A stretch of 64,000 bases of DNA from Burkholderia sp. GAS332 (GTDB lineage: Bacteria; Pseudomonadota; Gammaproteobacteria; Burkholderiales; Burkholderiaceae). Below, piece by piece: positions 1-8,352 of this stretch (positions are counted from its first letter, which is position 1; every line of letters starts with the position of its first letter). Made by a program: the position numbers and the translations under genes. The DNA lies in NCBI GenBank assembly GCA_900142905.1, contig FSRV01000001.1, forward strand, positions 558,001 through 622,000, read 5' to 3'. The notes beneath the pieces were generated by a model that was not told the origin of the DNA, ran no database searches, and was given only the letters and a program-made list of their open reading frames with translations.

Positions 1-1
1 C

Positions 2-1945
2 GCGCTATGTACCAAAGTCAGCCGCTATGCCGAGCGGGTGCATCATCCGCGTCGATTGACGACACCGATGAAACGCGTCGGCCGCAAGGGCGAAGGTCGT
101 TTTGAACCGATTAGCTGGGACGAGGCGTTCGAGTTGGCCGCAGCACGCCTATCGGAGGTCGCGCATCGAGCGCCCGAAGCCATCATGCCGTACAGCTACG
201 CCGGTACGATGGGCCTGGTTCAGGGCGACAGCATTGCGCAGCGATTCTTTCACACACTCGGCGCATCGCAGTTAGACCGCACGATTTGTGCAGCCGCGGG
301 TGCAGCGGGGCTGAAATATACCTACGGCGCCAGCCTCGGCATGCTCACCGAGTTCTTCGCCGAGAGCGAGCTCATCATGATCTGGGGCTCGAATCCCATC
401 GCGTCGAACCTGCACTTCTGGACACGTGCCCAGGAAGCCAAGCGTCGCGGTGCACGGCTGATCGCGATCGACCCGTACCGGTCGCTGACGGCGGAAAAAT
501 GCCACCAGCACATTGCACTGAAACCCGGAACCGACGGTGCTTTAGCGCTCGGCATGATCAACGTGTTGATCACGGAAAATCTGCTTGATCACGCCTACAT
601 TGCGGCCCATACGCTGGGCTTCGATGAACTCAAGGCGCGTGCGCTCAGCTATCCGCCGTCGCGTGCCGCTCAGATTTGTGGTGTCGACGAGCAGGTGATC
701 GTCGATCTTGCGCGCCTTTACGGCAGCACGAAAAAGGCCGCGATCCGCATGAACTATGGTCTCCAGCGGGTGCGCGGCGGCGGTAACGCCGTGCGCGCAA
801 TCGCTTGCCTGCCATCGCTGACAGGCGCATGGCGCGAGCGGGCGGGCGGCGTATTGCTGTCCTCGGGCGGATGGGCGCCGGTGGATTCGCACGCATTGCA
901 GCGCCCAGACCTGATGCCGGGCTGGCCGGGCAAGGCATCGCGTGTCATCAATATGAACGCGATCGGCGACGCACTGCTGCACCCGGGCGACGCTACGTTC
1001 GGCCCGAAGGTCGAAGCGATCATTGTTTATAACTCGAATCCAGTGGCGGTCGCGCCAGACTCTGAGCGGGTCGCCGCAGGGTTTGCACGCGAAGACCTGT
1101 TCACGATCGTGCTCGAGCACTTTCAGACCGACACCGCGGACTACGCCGATCTGCTTCTGCCAGCTACGACGCAACTCGAGCACTTGGATGTGCACAAGTC
1201 GTACGGGCACACGCACGTCATGGTTAACCTGCCGGCGATCGCGCCAGTCGGCGATGCGCGCCCGAATACGGAAATCTTTCGCGGCCTGGCGCGCCACATG
1301 GGCCTGCAGGAGGCGGCGCTTTACGAGAGCGACGACGCTATCGCGCAGTCGGCATTCCGCTGGAGCGACAAAACGCTCGAAGGTGTCAGTTGGGACTCGC
1401 TAAAGAAAACCGGCTGGGCAAAGCTGAACCTGCCTGACGCGCCATTCGCCGAGGGCGGCTTTCGCACGCCGTCCGGTAAATGCGAGTTCTTCAGCGAACG
1501 CCTCGCGCAGCAAGGGCTCGATCCGTTGCCGGACTATCTACCGCCTTACGAATCCGCCGACGGCGCGCCCGGCCTCGCCGCGCGTTATCCGCTTGCGATG
1601 ATCTCGCCGCCTGCCCGCAACTTCCTGAATAGCACCTTCGTGAACATCGAGAGCCTGCGCTCGACGGAAGGCGAGCCGCACCTGGACATCCATCCGTCCG
1701 ACGCGCAGCAGCGAAACATCGCCGACGGTGATCAGGTGCGCATATTCAACGATCGCGGCTCGATGCAGGCGCGTGCCCGAGTCACCGACAAGGCGCGTGA
1801 AGGGCTCGTGGTCGGCCTGTCGATCTGGTGGAAGAAGCTCGCGCCCGACGGCCGCAACGCCAACCAGGTCACCAGTCAGGCGCTTACCGATCTGGGCGGA
1901 TCGGCCACGTTCTACGACTGTCTCGTCGAAGTTGAGCACACCTGA
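2..1945 (+). CDS. Molybdopterin-dependent oxidoreductase, C-terminal part (5' end outside window)
   Basis: The reading frame is open to the left edge, so the gene begins upstream; 647 codons are visible. The first residues read A-L-C-T-K, which resembles the last cysteine of the N-terminal 4Fe-4S motif (G-x-L-C-x-K) of the formate dehydrogenase/BisC superfamily, so roughly 40-60 residues are probably missing. The body carries the usual bis-MGD binding segments, such as IWGSNPIASN, AIDPYRS and IIVYNSNPVAVAP. The C-terminal molydop-binding domain runs from about residue 540 (DIHPSDAQQRNIADGDQVRIFND). The substrate cannot be read from this portion; formate dehydrogenase-like and other PhsA/BisC-type enzymes are all possible. 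No partner subunit follows: the next gene is fadD after 146 bp. Confidence 0.85.
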   Translation, partial: ALCTKVSRYAERVHHPRRLTTPMKRVGRKGEGRFEPISWDEAFELAAARLSEVAHRAPEAIMPYSYAGTMGLVQGDSIAQRFFHTLGASQLDRTICAAAGAAGLKYTYGASLGMLTEFFAESELIMIWGSNPIASNLHFWTRAQEAKRRGARLIAIDPYRSLTAEKCHQHIALKPGTDGALALGMINVLITENLLDHAYIAAHTLGFDELKARALSYPPSRAAQICGVDEQVIVDLARLYGSTKKAAIRMNYGLQRVRGGGNAVRAIACLPSLTGAWRERAGGVLLSSGGWAPVDSHALQRPDLMPGWPGKASRVINMNAIGDALLHPGDATFGPKVEAIIVYNSNPVAVAPDSERVAAGFAREDLFTIVLEHFQTDTADYADLLLPATTQLEHLDVHKSYGHTHVMVNLPAIAPVGDARPNTEIFRGLARHMGLQEAALYESDDAIAQSAFRWSDKTLEGVSWDSLKKTGWAKLNLPDAPFAEGGFRTPSGKCEFFSERLAQQGLDPLPDYLPPYESADGAPGLAARYPLAMISPPARNFLNSTFVNIESLRSTEGEPHLDIHPSDAQQRNIADGDQVRIFNDRGSMQARARVTDKAREGLVVGLSIWWKKLAPDGRNANQVTSQALTDLGGSATFYDCLVEVEHT

Positions 1946-2091
1946 AACACACTCAATAATCTTGCAGCTACGGCCTTCAATAGGTTCGAGGCTGCAGTCT
2001 AACCCAGCCGCTTTTGGCGAATAGCCACCGGGTGCCCATGCTACGATGCGTTTTTAGCACGACCATTCGAAAATAAAGGAGGAGACGCTGC

Positions 2092-3765
2092 ATGGACAAA
2101 ATCTGGCTGAAATCTTATCCGCCCGGCGTTCCCGCAGAGATCGACCCGACCCGCTATTCGTCCGTCGCCGAACTGCTCGAAGAAGCCTTCCGCGAACACC
2201 GCGCCAAACCGGCGTTCGTCTGCATGGGTAAGGCGATCAGCTACGGCGAGCTCAACACGCTCTCGCGCAAGCTTGCCGCGTGGTTTCAGTCGAAGGGCCT
2301 TGCCCGCGGCGCGCGCATCGCGATCATGATGCCGAACGTGCTGCAATATCCGGTCGCGATTGCGGCGATCTTGCGCGCGGGCTACGTGGTGGTGAATGTG
2401 AATCCGCTCTATACCCCGCGGGAGCTCGAGCACCAGCTCAAGGACAGTGGCGCGGAAGCGATCATCCTGCTCGAAAACTTCGCTGTCACGCTGCAGGCGA
2501 TCGTGCGCAACACGTCGATCAAGCACGTCGTTGTCGCCGCAATGGGCGATTTGATGGGCGTGAAGGGCGCGCTGGTGAACTTCGTCGTGCGGCGCGTGAA
2601 GAAGATGGTGCCGGCGTGGAGCTTGCCGGATCACGTCAAATTCAACACGGCGATCGCCGAGGGTGGCCGCCAGAGTTTCAAGCCCGTCCAGCAAGGCCCG
2701 GACGATGTCGCGTTTCTACAGTACACGGGCGGCACGACTGGCGTGGCCAAGGGCGCGACGCTGTTGCATCGGAACCTGATCGCCAACGTGCTGCAGTCGG
2801 AAATCTGGCTCGATCCGGTTCGCGCTAACCGTACGGACATCGATCAGTTCATCACGGTTGTCGCATTGCCGCTGTATCACGTCTTTGCGCTGACGGTCTG
2901 CGGACTGCTGACGATCCGTACCGGCGGCCTCGGCGTGCTGATCCCCAATCCGCGCGACATCCCCGGCATGATCAAGGCGCTGGAAGGCTATCCGATCACG
3001 ACGTTTCCGGCCGTCAACACGCTGTACAACGCGATGCTGAACAGCCCGGACTTCCACAAACTCGATTTTTCGAAGCTGATCGCAGCAAATGGCGGCGGGA
3101 TGGCGGTGCAGGAGGCGGTCGCCAAGCGCTGGTTCGAGCATACGCATACACCGATCATCGAGGGCTACGGTCTATCGGAAACGTCGCCATGCGTCACCTG
3201 CAATCCGGTCACCGTCACGGAATATAGCGGCACGATCGGCTTGCCGTTGCCGTCGACCGAAATCTCGATTCGCGATGATGAAGGCAACGAGGTGCCGCTT
3301 GGCCAGCCCGGCGAAATCTGCATCCGCGGCCCGCAGGTGATGGCTGGCTACTGGAACCGACCGGAAGAGACGGCCAAGGTCATGACCCCGGACGGCTTCT
3401 TCAAGTCGGGCGACGTCGGTTTGATGAACGAAGACGGCTTCGTCAAGATCGTCGACCGGAAGAAGGACATGATTCTGGTCTCCGGCTTCAACGTCTATCC
3501 GAACGAAATCGAGGACGTGGTCGCCAAGCTGCCGGGCGTGTTCGAAGTCGCTGCGGTCGGCGTGCCGGATCAGCATTCGGGCGAAGCGGTGAAGCTCTTC
3601 GTCGTGAAGAAAGACCAGGCACTTACCGATGCGGACATCTTCGCGTACTGCAAAACGCAGTTGACCGGCTACAAGCGGCCGAAGATCGTCGAATTCCGGA
3701 CTGAACTGCCCAAGAGTAATGTCGGCAAGATTCTGCGTCGCGAGTTGCGTGACGGCCGGGCATAA
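2092..3765 (+). CDS. fadD: Long-chain fatty acid-CoA ligase (FadD)
   Basis: A 557-residue adenylate-forming enzyme that activates free fatty acids to acyl-CoA (via acyl-AMP) for beta-oxidation or lipid synthesis, normally at the inner face of the cytoplasmic membrane. The P-loop-like AMP motif YTGGTTGVAKGA lies near residue 210, the A5 motif GYGLSETSP near 360, the hinge region KSGDVG near 440, VSGFNVYPNEIE near 465 and the C-terminal catalytic-lysine region PKSNVGKILRREL at the end. Length matches E. coli FadD (561). The start is supported by a strong AAGGAGG 8-10 nt upstream. It appears monocistronic, with a near-perfect terminator downstream. Chain-length preference cannot be read from the sequence. 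Confidence 0.93.
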   Translation: MDKIWLKSYPPGVPAEIDPTRYSSVAELLEEAFREHRAKPAFVCMGKAISYGELNTLSRKLAAWFQSKGLARGARIAIMMPNVLQYPVAIAAILRAGYVVVNVNPLYTPRELEHQLKDSGAEAIILLENFAVTLQAIVRNTSIKHVVVAAMGDLMGVKGALVNFVVRRVKKMVPAWSLPDHVKFNTAIAEGGRQSFKPVQQGPDDVAFLQYTGGTTGVAKGATLLHRNLIANVLQSEIWLDPVRANRTDIDQFITVVALPLYHVFALTVCGLLTIRTGGLGVLIPNPRDIPGMIKALEGYPITTFPAVNTLYNAMLNSPDFHKLDFSKLIAANGGGMAVQEAVAKRWFEHTHTPIIEGYGLSETSPCVTCNPVTVTEYSGTIGLPLPSTEISIRDDEGNEVPLGQPGEICIRGPQVMAGYWNRPEETAKVMTPDGFFKSGDVGLMNEDGFVKIVDRKKDMILVSGFNVYPNEIEDVVAKLPGVFEVAAVGVPDQHSGEAVKLFVVKKDQALTDADIFAYCKTQLTGYKRPKIVEFRTELPKSNVGKILRRELRDGRA

Positions 3766-3831
3766 GCGTATCAAGCGCATCAACCCCAACGGCTTGAACA
3801 GCGCCGACATGAAGTAATGCATTGCGGGAAG

Positions 3832-3877
3832 AAAGAGAAAGGCCCGGCAGACGAAAGTCTGCCGGGCCTTTCTCTTT
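3832..3877 (+). terminator. Strong intrinsic terminator after fadD
   Basis: A perfect 21-bp inverted repeat (3832-3852 with 3857-3877) flanks a GAAA tetraloop. The GC-rich core is GGCCCGGCAGAC and the right arm ends in TCTCTTT. The A-rich left arm gives a U-rich tail on the minus strand as well, so it may work in both directions between the convergent fadD and porin genes. Confidence 0.85.
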
Positions 3878-3923
3878 GAGCCGTCGTCTCCTCGCAAATC
3901 AGCCGACAGTGCACGGCGCGGCC

Positions 3924-3951
3924 ATAAAAAAAGGCGCCCGAAGGCGCCTTT
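3924..3951 (-). terminator. Intrinsic terminator of the porin gene
   Basis: On the minus strand, AAAGGCGCC-TTCG-GGCGCCTTT forms a 9-bp stem with a UUCG tetraloop, followed by a T run (plus-strand A run 3924-3929). It lies 27 bp past the porin stop codon. Confidence 0.88.
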
Positions 3952-3977
3952 GAGGCAAACTGCTTTATTACGACTTA

Positions 3978-5153
3978 TTAGAACTTGTGGCGGATGCCGA
4001 TGCGAGCCGTGAACTGGTTCTGGTTCGACGAACCCGTCAGGCCGTTGATGCCAGCCGTTGCGGCAGTCACACCCGTGCCTGCTTCGTTCAGCACTTCGCC
4101 CAGAGCGTGTTGGTACACACCAATCACGTACACGTCGGTACGCTTGGACAGGAAGTAGTCCACGCCAACCGCGCCTTGGTGGTACTGGGCACGCGATGCG
4201 CCTTCGATGGTCGCGCCGCGCGTGTAGTCATACGCTGCGCCGACCAGCAATGCCGGGGTCAACTGATACTTGAAGTTCAGTTCGGCGTTGTTAAACGTAG
4301 CCGATTGACCCTTGACCGTCGGCTGTGCAAACGCCATGCCCAGGTTTGCGAAACGGATGTTCGAGTACGTCAGGCCAATCGTTGCCGCGCCGAACGTGTA
4401 TGCACCACCCGCACCGATCACCTGGTACGTGTTAGCCGACGTGTAGGCGCCATAGACCGGCGACGTCACTGCTGCGTCCGCTGCTGTAGCCGTGCCACCG
4501 TTGTTGAACAGGCCACCCGATGCTGCCGGGGTGCGTGCGTTCAAGTAGCCGACGCCCAAGACCAACGGACCGTTGTTGTAGCCAGCGCCCAACGACCAGA
4601 TCTGGTTGCCGGTGACGTTGCCTGCCTGGCCGCCGAAGCTGTACGTGCCGCCGAACGTCAGGCCGTTGTAGTTAACGCTCGTGTACTTGACCGTGTTGTT
4701 GGTGCGGTACGCGTTGTTGAAGTTGTCGATGTCGCCCGGGTGAGCAGCGATGTAGCCGCCCCACTGGTCGCCGGCTTCCAGCGGACCAACGTAGTCGACG
4801 ACGGAGTCGTACTGACGACCCAGCGTGACCGTACCGAACTGGCTCGACAGGCCAACGTAAGCTTGACGACCGAACATCAGGCCGCCTTGACCCAGCTTGC
4901 CGGTGTTCACGTCAAAGCCGTTTTCCAACACGAAGATTGCCTTCAGACCGCCGCCCAGATCTTCCGTGCCGCGCAGGCCGAAACGCGAGCCTTGCAGAAC
5001 GCCGCTGGACAGGTTGTACAGGTGCTTGCCACCCGAATTGGTGTTGATGTTGAAGCCTTCGTCAATGATACCGTACAGGGTCACGCTGCTCTGAGCATGT
5101 GCGACGCCTGCGAATGCGCCCAGTGCTGCGAGAGCGAGAAGCGACTTTTTCAT
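3978..5153 (-). CDS. General trimeric outer-membrane porin (gram-negative porin family)
   Basis: A 391-residue precursor starting MKKSLLALAALGAFAGVAHA, a typical Sec signal peptide with a likely cut after A-H-A. The mature protein begins QSSVTLYGIID, the hallmark of the Burkholderiales OmpC/Omp38-like porins, and ends in GIRHKF with the C-terminal phenylalanine needed for BAM-dependent insertion. Alternating beta-strand segments such as FGRQAYVGLSSQFGTVTLGRQYD match a 16-strand barrel. The frame could open further upstream (to 5276), but the signal peptide and a GGAG element just upstream fix the start at 5153. It should form a water-filled channel for small hydrophilic solutes. A Burkholderia genome carries many paralogs, so no specific symbol is given. 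Confidence 0.93.
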   Translation of the reverse strand: MKKSLLALAALGAFAGVAHAQSSVTLYGIIDEGFNINTNSGGKHLYNLSSGVLQGSRFGLRGTEDLGGGLKAIFVLENGFDVNTGKLGQGGLMFGRQAYVGLSSQFGTVTLGRQYDSVVDYVGPLEAGDQWGGYIAAHPGDIDNFNNAYRTNNTVKYTSVNYNGLTFGGTYSFGGQAGNVTGNQIWSLGAGYNNGPLVLGVGYLNARTPAASGGLFNNGGTATAADAAVTSPVYGAYTSANTYQVIGAGGAYTFGAATIGLTYSNIRFANLGMAFAQPTVKGQSATFNNAELNFKYQLTPALLVGAAYDYTRGATIEGASRAQYHQGAVGVDYFLSKRTDVYVIGVYQHALGEVLNEAGTGVTAATAGINGLTGSSNQNQFTARIGIRHKF

Positions 5154-5199
5154 CGAATGATCTCCAAGGATTACGAATCTTTTGTACAAGGCGAATATT

Positions 5200-5228
5200 T
5201 GTCTAGCGTTGAGGCCTTGCTTGTCCAA
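5200..5228 (-). promoter_or_regulatory. Tentative porin promoter
   Basis: Read on the minus strand, TTGGAC (5228-5223) and TAGACA (5205-5200) are spaced by 17 bp. The -35 match is fair and the -10 is weak. A 7-bp inverted repeat, CAACTTC-GCGA-GAAGTTG (5226-5243), overlaps the -35 and could be an operator or a leader hairpin. Confidence 0.3.
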
Positions 5229-5455
5229 CTTCGCGAGAAGTTGCACGTAATGTAACAAAAGGCATACATGGCACAAAGCAAAAGGAGAGGACCAGGACGG
5301 TTCCTGTTTCGTTTACGCAACATGGTCTAAAATCAAAAATTGGCCGCCAGAATTGTTGGAATTCAAGGTCTCCGTGACCTTGGTTTTGCCCCGCAAAGCC
5401 TTGTCACACGGACCTGCCAGTGCGGCGCGGCGGTTGTCGAATCAGGGAGTGCTGA

Positions 5456-6088
5456 ATGTTTCTGGACGAGTTGATTAGCGAGTTTGATCGGGGTTTACGC
5501 TCAATGACCGGCGTGTCGCGGATGAGTCGTCCATTGCCAGTTCCGCAAGAATCGGCGGCGGAGCCTGTCGAGCTCTCCCCGGCGGAACGTGCGCATGCGG
5601 CTGGCTTGATGCGTGTGAATCACGTCGGTGAGGTGTGCGCCCAAGCGCTTTACCAGGCTCAGAAACTCGCTACCCGGTCGCCGTCTTTGCGGGCTGTGTT
5701 TAATCATGCTGCCATCGAAGAAGAGGATCATCTGGCGTGGACCGCCAAACGCCTCGAGGCGCTCGATTCGCGTCCAAGCCTGTTGAACCCGCTCTGGTAT
5801 ACAGGTGCGCTGGCAATCGGCCTCGCGGCGGGCCGCCTGGGTGATCGGGTGAGTCTCGGCTTCATGGCCGAAACCGAGCGCCAGGTCGAACAGCATCTGG
5901 ATAGCCATCTGGACCAGTTACCCGCGGCAGACCGTGAGTCGCGTGCGATCGTCGAACAGATGCGCGTGGACGAAGCGGAGCACGGTAAATCCGCGATGGA
6001 CGCAGGCGGCGTCGAATTGCCGTTCCCAGCGCGTGCGCTGATGCGTGCGGTATCGAAAGTGATGACACGCACGGCCTATTACCTATAA
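5456..6088 (+). CDS. coq7: Demethoxyubiquinone hydroxylase Coq7 (ubiquinone biosynthesis)
   Basis: A 210-residue ferritin-like di-iron monooxygenase that hydroxylates 2-polyprenyl-3-methyl-6-methoxy-1,4-benzoquinol in the penultimate step of ubiquinone synthesis, at the inner membrane. Di-iron ligand motifs are visible in order: [23 protein letters not shown] (E-x-x-H), a central [10 protein letters not shown] and the C-terminal VDEAEHG. The start has an AGGGAG element 6-7 nt upstream. It stands alone, divergent from the porin. Coq7 replaces UbiF in many beta- and alphaproteobacteria. Confidence 0.93.
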   Translation: MFLDELISEFDRGLRSMTGVSRMSRPLPVPQESAAEPVELSPAERAHAAGLMRVNHVGEVCAQALYQAQKLATRSPSLRAVFNHAAIEEEDHLAWTAKRLEALDSRPSLLNPLWYTGALAIGLAAGRLGDRVSLGFMAETERQVEQHLDSHLDQLPAADRESRAIVEQMRVDEAEHGKSAMDAGGVELPFPARALMRAVSKVMTRTAYYL

Positions 6089-6122
6089 GTTCGAGACTTC
6101 TGCTCACGCACGCTTGAGAGTG

Positions 6123-6145
6123 GGACGGCGCCTCGCGCGCCGTCC
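6123..6145 (+). terminator. Hairpin downstream of coq7
   Basis: The 9-bp GC stem GGACGGCGC/GCGCCGTCC has a 5-nt loop (CTCGC) and lies 35 bp after the coq7 stop. No T run follows, so intrinsic termination would be weak; it may instead protect the 3' end. Confidence 0.4.
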
Positions 6146-6360
6146 GTCCGACATACCCGGAACGCCAGCCAACACCTCCCGATCCCGCTTCACGATCTCT
6201 TACATTCCGCGCCTTTCCCTCGCACTTTTCACGTATCACCTTCACAAGTTTCACTAGCTCATTCATTTATAACGGTTTTCCGTTTTATGTCTGACGTGAA
6301 GGAGTCGCGCTAAGTCCTTGTTCTAACAAACAAAATTCGCTCGAAAAGCGCGTATCTCCC

Positions 6361-6389
6361 TTGACCCCTGTTTAGCGTTCCTCTAAAGT
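6361..6389 (+). promoter_or_regulatory. Putative Pmra: sigma-70 promoter of the dcw cluster
   Basis: TTGACC (6361-6366) and TAAAGT (6384-6389) are separated by exactly 17 bp. The -35 matches 5/6 and the -10 matches 4/6. It lies about 220 bp ahead of mraZ, giving a long leader, and its -10 runs into the phased GTG array at 6388-6420, as expected for an MraZ-repressed promoter. Confidence 0.6.
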
Positions 6390-6420
6390 GGGAGACAGTG
6401 TGAGAAAGTGTATTTTTGTG
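6388..6420 (+). promoter_or_regulatory. Candidate MraZ operator (10-bp-phased GTG repeats)
   Basis: GTG occurs at 6388, 6398, 6408 and 6418, an exact 10-bp period, with flanks GTGGGAGACA, GTGTGAGAAA, GTGTATTTTT. Known MraZ sites are TGGGN repeats separated by 5 nt, also a 10-bp period, placed just ahead of mraZ. The first unit here contains TGGGA and overlaps the -10 at 6384-6389, compatible with autorepression. Assignment is by layout and analogy only. Confidence 0.55.
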
Positions 6421-6495
6421 TGATCTCGCGGGTGGTTTCGGGTAGATTTTCACGAATCGGGCAGCCGGCGCAAAAACGCCGCGAGCGACTAGGTT

Positions 6496-6539
6496 GCATG
6501 GGACCGGACTACAGCGCCAAAGCGCTAACTCCGGTCGAC
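6496..6539 (+). repeat. mraZ leader hairpin repeat, copy 1
   Basis: This 44-nt unit is repeated 55 bp downstream with 41/44 identity. It begins GCATGGGACCGGA and ends AACTCCGGTCGAC. GACCGGA pairs with TCCGGTC at its ends and AGCGC with GCGCT inside, so it can fold into a long hairpin in the mraZ leader RNA. Relative to copy 2, an interior pair near the outer stem is mismatched. Confidence 0.75.
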
Positions 6540-6550
6540 CGCAGCGAACT

Positions 6551-6594
6551 GCATGGGACCGGAGTAAAGCGCTAAAGCGCTAACTCCGGTCGAC
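6551..6594 (+). repeat. mraZ leader hairpin repeat, copy 2
   Basis: The second copy ends 13 nt before the mraZ GTG start, so it abuts the ribosome-binding site (AAGGGAGAG at 6595-6603). The arms GACCGGAGT and ACTCCGGTC are perfectly complementary (9 bp), and the interior holds two AGCGCT palindromes. The fold could present or hide the mraZ ribosome-binding site. Confidence 0.75.
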
Positions 6595-6607
6595 AAGGGA
6601 GAGCGAA

Positions 6608-7036
6608 GTGTTCCAAGGGGCGTCGGCGCTGACGCTCGATGCGAAAGGGCGGATGTCGATTCCCTCTCGCTATCGGGATGCGCTGCAAACACAGGCAGAG
6701 GGCCGGGTGACGATCACCAAGCACCCGGACGGCTGCCTGTTGCTCTTTCCGCGCCCGGAGTGGGAGATCTTCCGCGACAAGGTCGACAAGCTGCCTATGA
6801 ACGCGGCCTGGTGGAAACGCATTTTTCTCGGCAATGCCATGGACGTCGATATGGACGGCGCGGGCCGCGTGCTCGTGTCGCCGGAATTGCGCGCGGCCGG
6901 TTCGCTGGAGAAAGAAGTGAACCTGCTCGGCATGGGTCGTCATTTTGAGTTGTGGGACGCACAAATTTACGCAGCAAAGGAACAGGCAGCGATCGCCGAG
7001 GGCATGCCCGAAGCGTTAAAGAATTTCACGTTCTGA
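6608..7036 (+). CDS. mraZ: Transcriptional regulator MraZ
   Basis: A 142-residue DNA-binding protein, first gene of the division/cell-wall cluster. Two SpoVT-AbrB-type half-domains are visible: [14 protein letters not shown] near residues 11-24 and [13 protein letters not shown] near 83-95. The start is GTG at 6608 behind [23 protein letters not shown] is the standard MraZ N-terminus. MraZ forms ring-shaped oligomers and represses its own operon in E. coli; the phased repeats upstream are its likely target. rsmH follows after 15 bp. Confidence 0.95.
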   Translation: MFQGASALTLDAKGRMSIPSRYRDALQTQAEGRVTITKHPDGCLLLFPRPEWEIFRDKVDKLPMNAAWWKRIFLGNAMDVDMDGAGRVLVSPELRAAGSLEKEVNLLGMGRHFELWDAQIYAAKEQAAIAEGMPEALKNFTF

Positions 7037-7051
7037 TCGCGGACTACATAT

Positions 7052-8005
7052 ATGGCACCTGCGATGGGAAATGAATTGCAGCATCGCACGGTGCTGCTGG
7101 AAGAGGCGGTCAACGCGCTGGTTACACGCGCGGACGGCGTTTATGTGGACGGTACGTTTGGGCGCGGCGGTCATAGCCGTCTGGTGCTGGAGAAGCTGGG
7201 TGAAGCGGGGCGTCTGATTGCGTTCGACAAGGATCCGCTCGCCATTGCCACGGCTCAGCAGATTACCGATCCGCGCTTTGGCATCGTGCATGAGAGTTTT
7301 GCTTCACTGCGTGACGCGATTGCGGAGCGCGGGGTAGGGCGGGTGTCGGGCGTGTTGCTGGATCTGGGCGTGTCGTCGCCGCAAGTCGACGATCCGGAGC
7401 GGGGCTTCAGCTTTCGCGCCGACGGCCCACTCGACATGCGGATGGACCCGACGCGCGGCGAGTCTGCTGCTGACTGGTTGGCGCGGGCCACGGTGCAGGA
7501 ACTGACGGAGGTGATACGAGATTATGGGGAAGAACGGTTTGCTTTTCAGATTGCAAAGGCGCTTGCTGCTCGCCGGGCAGAGTCCGACCGTCTTGGGCCT
7601 CTCGTCAGCACGGGCGAGCTTGCCCAAATCGTGGCTAACGTCGTCAAAACCCGTGAGAAGGGCAAGGATCCGGCAACCCGCACCTTTCAAGCTATACGGA
7701 TTCACATCAATCAAGAGCTTGCGGAGCTGCAAGTCGTTTTAGAAGCAGCGTTGTCGCTGTTGGAGCAAGGGGGGCGGCTGGTGGTCATCAGCTTTCATTC
7801 GCTCGAGGATCGGATCGTCAAGCGATTCATGCAGGCGCACGCCAGTACGCCTGCGGTCGATCGCCGTCTGCCGATCCGTGCAGTCGATCTGCCGAGCCCT
7901 CCGCTCAAAATCATCGGCCGCGTGTTCGCCAGCGACGCTGAAGTCGCCGCGAACCCGCGCGCCCGTTCTGCCGTGATGCGTGTGGCGGAGCGGATTGCAC
8001 CATGA
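7052..8005 (+). CDS. rsmH: 16S rRNA (cytosine1402-N4)-methyltransferase RsmH
   Basis: A 317-residue SAM-dependent methyltransferase (formerly MraW) that methylates C1402 of 16S rRNA in the ribosomal P site. The SAM-binding motif [17 protein letters not shown] is near residue 31, followed by [10 protein letters not shown] and the C-terminal catalytic signature [13 protein letters not shown] near residue 248. An alternative ATG at 7064 (MGNELQH) is possible; the ribosome-binding site ahead of 7052 is poor. The stop overlaps the ftsL start (ATGA). Confidence 0.95.
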   Translation: MAPAMGNELQHRTVLLEEAVNALVTRADGVYVDGTFGRGGHSRLVLEKLGEAGRLIAFDKDPLAIATAQQITDPRFGIVHESFASLRDAIAERGVGRVSGVLLDLGVSSPQVDDPERGFSFRADGPLDMRMDPTRGESAADWLARATVQELTEVIRDYGEERFAFQIAKALAARRAESDRLGPLVSTGELAQIVANVVKTREKGKDPATRTFQAIRIHINQELAELQVVLEAALSLLEQGGRLVVISFHSLEDRIVKRFMQAHASTPAVDRRLPIRAVDLPSPPLKIIGRVFASDAEVAANPRARSAVMRVAERIAP

Positions 8006-8352
8006 ATCGCCTCAATATCTTCCTGCTGATGATCGTGATGGGCTGCGCTTTGTCTGTCGTCAACGCAACCAATCAGCAGCGTCAGATCTTTATCCAGTTG
8101 CAGCGCGCGCAATCGCAGGAGCACCAGCTGCAGCAGGATTATTCACAGCTTCAATATCAGCAGAGCGCGTTGTCGAAGACGTCGCGCATCGAGCAGATCG
8201 CCACTGATTCTCTGAAGATGCAATCGGTTACGACCGGGCGCACCCAGTACCTGACGCTCGACCCGGGCGCCGCCAAGGCTGAGGACGCGCCGATTCCGAC
8301 TTCCGGCCCGGCCTCGGCGCCGGTTGCGACTCGTCGCGGAGGCGTGCGATGA
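8002..8352 (+). CDS. ftsL: Cell division protein FtsL
   Basis: A 116-residue bitopic inner-membrane protein of the FtsQLB complex. Residues 3-21 form one hydrophobic segment ([17 protein letters not shown]); a Gln-rich periplasmic stretch follows (residues 23-60) with coiled-coil character for pairing with FtsB. The tail is Pro/Ala-rich. It overlaps rsmH upstream and ftsI downstream by ATGA, consistent with translational coupling. Sequence conservation in FtsL is low, so the call rests on position, size and topology. Confidence 0.9.
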   Translation: MNRLNIFLLMIVMGCALSVVNATNQQRQIFIQLQRAQSQEHQLQQDYSQLQYQQSALSKTSRIEQIATDSLKMQSVTTGRTQYLTLDPGAAKAEDAPIPTSGPASAPVATRRGGVR

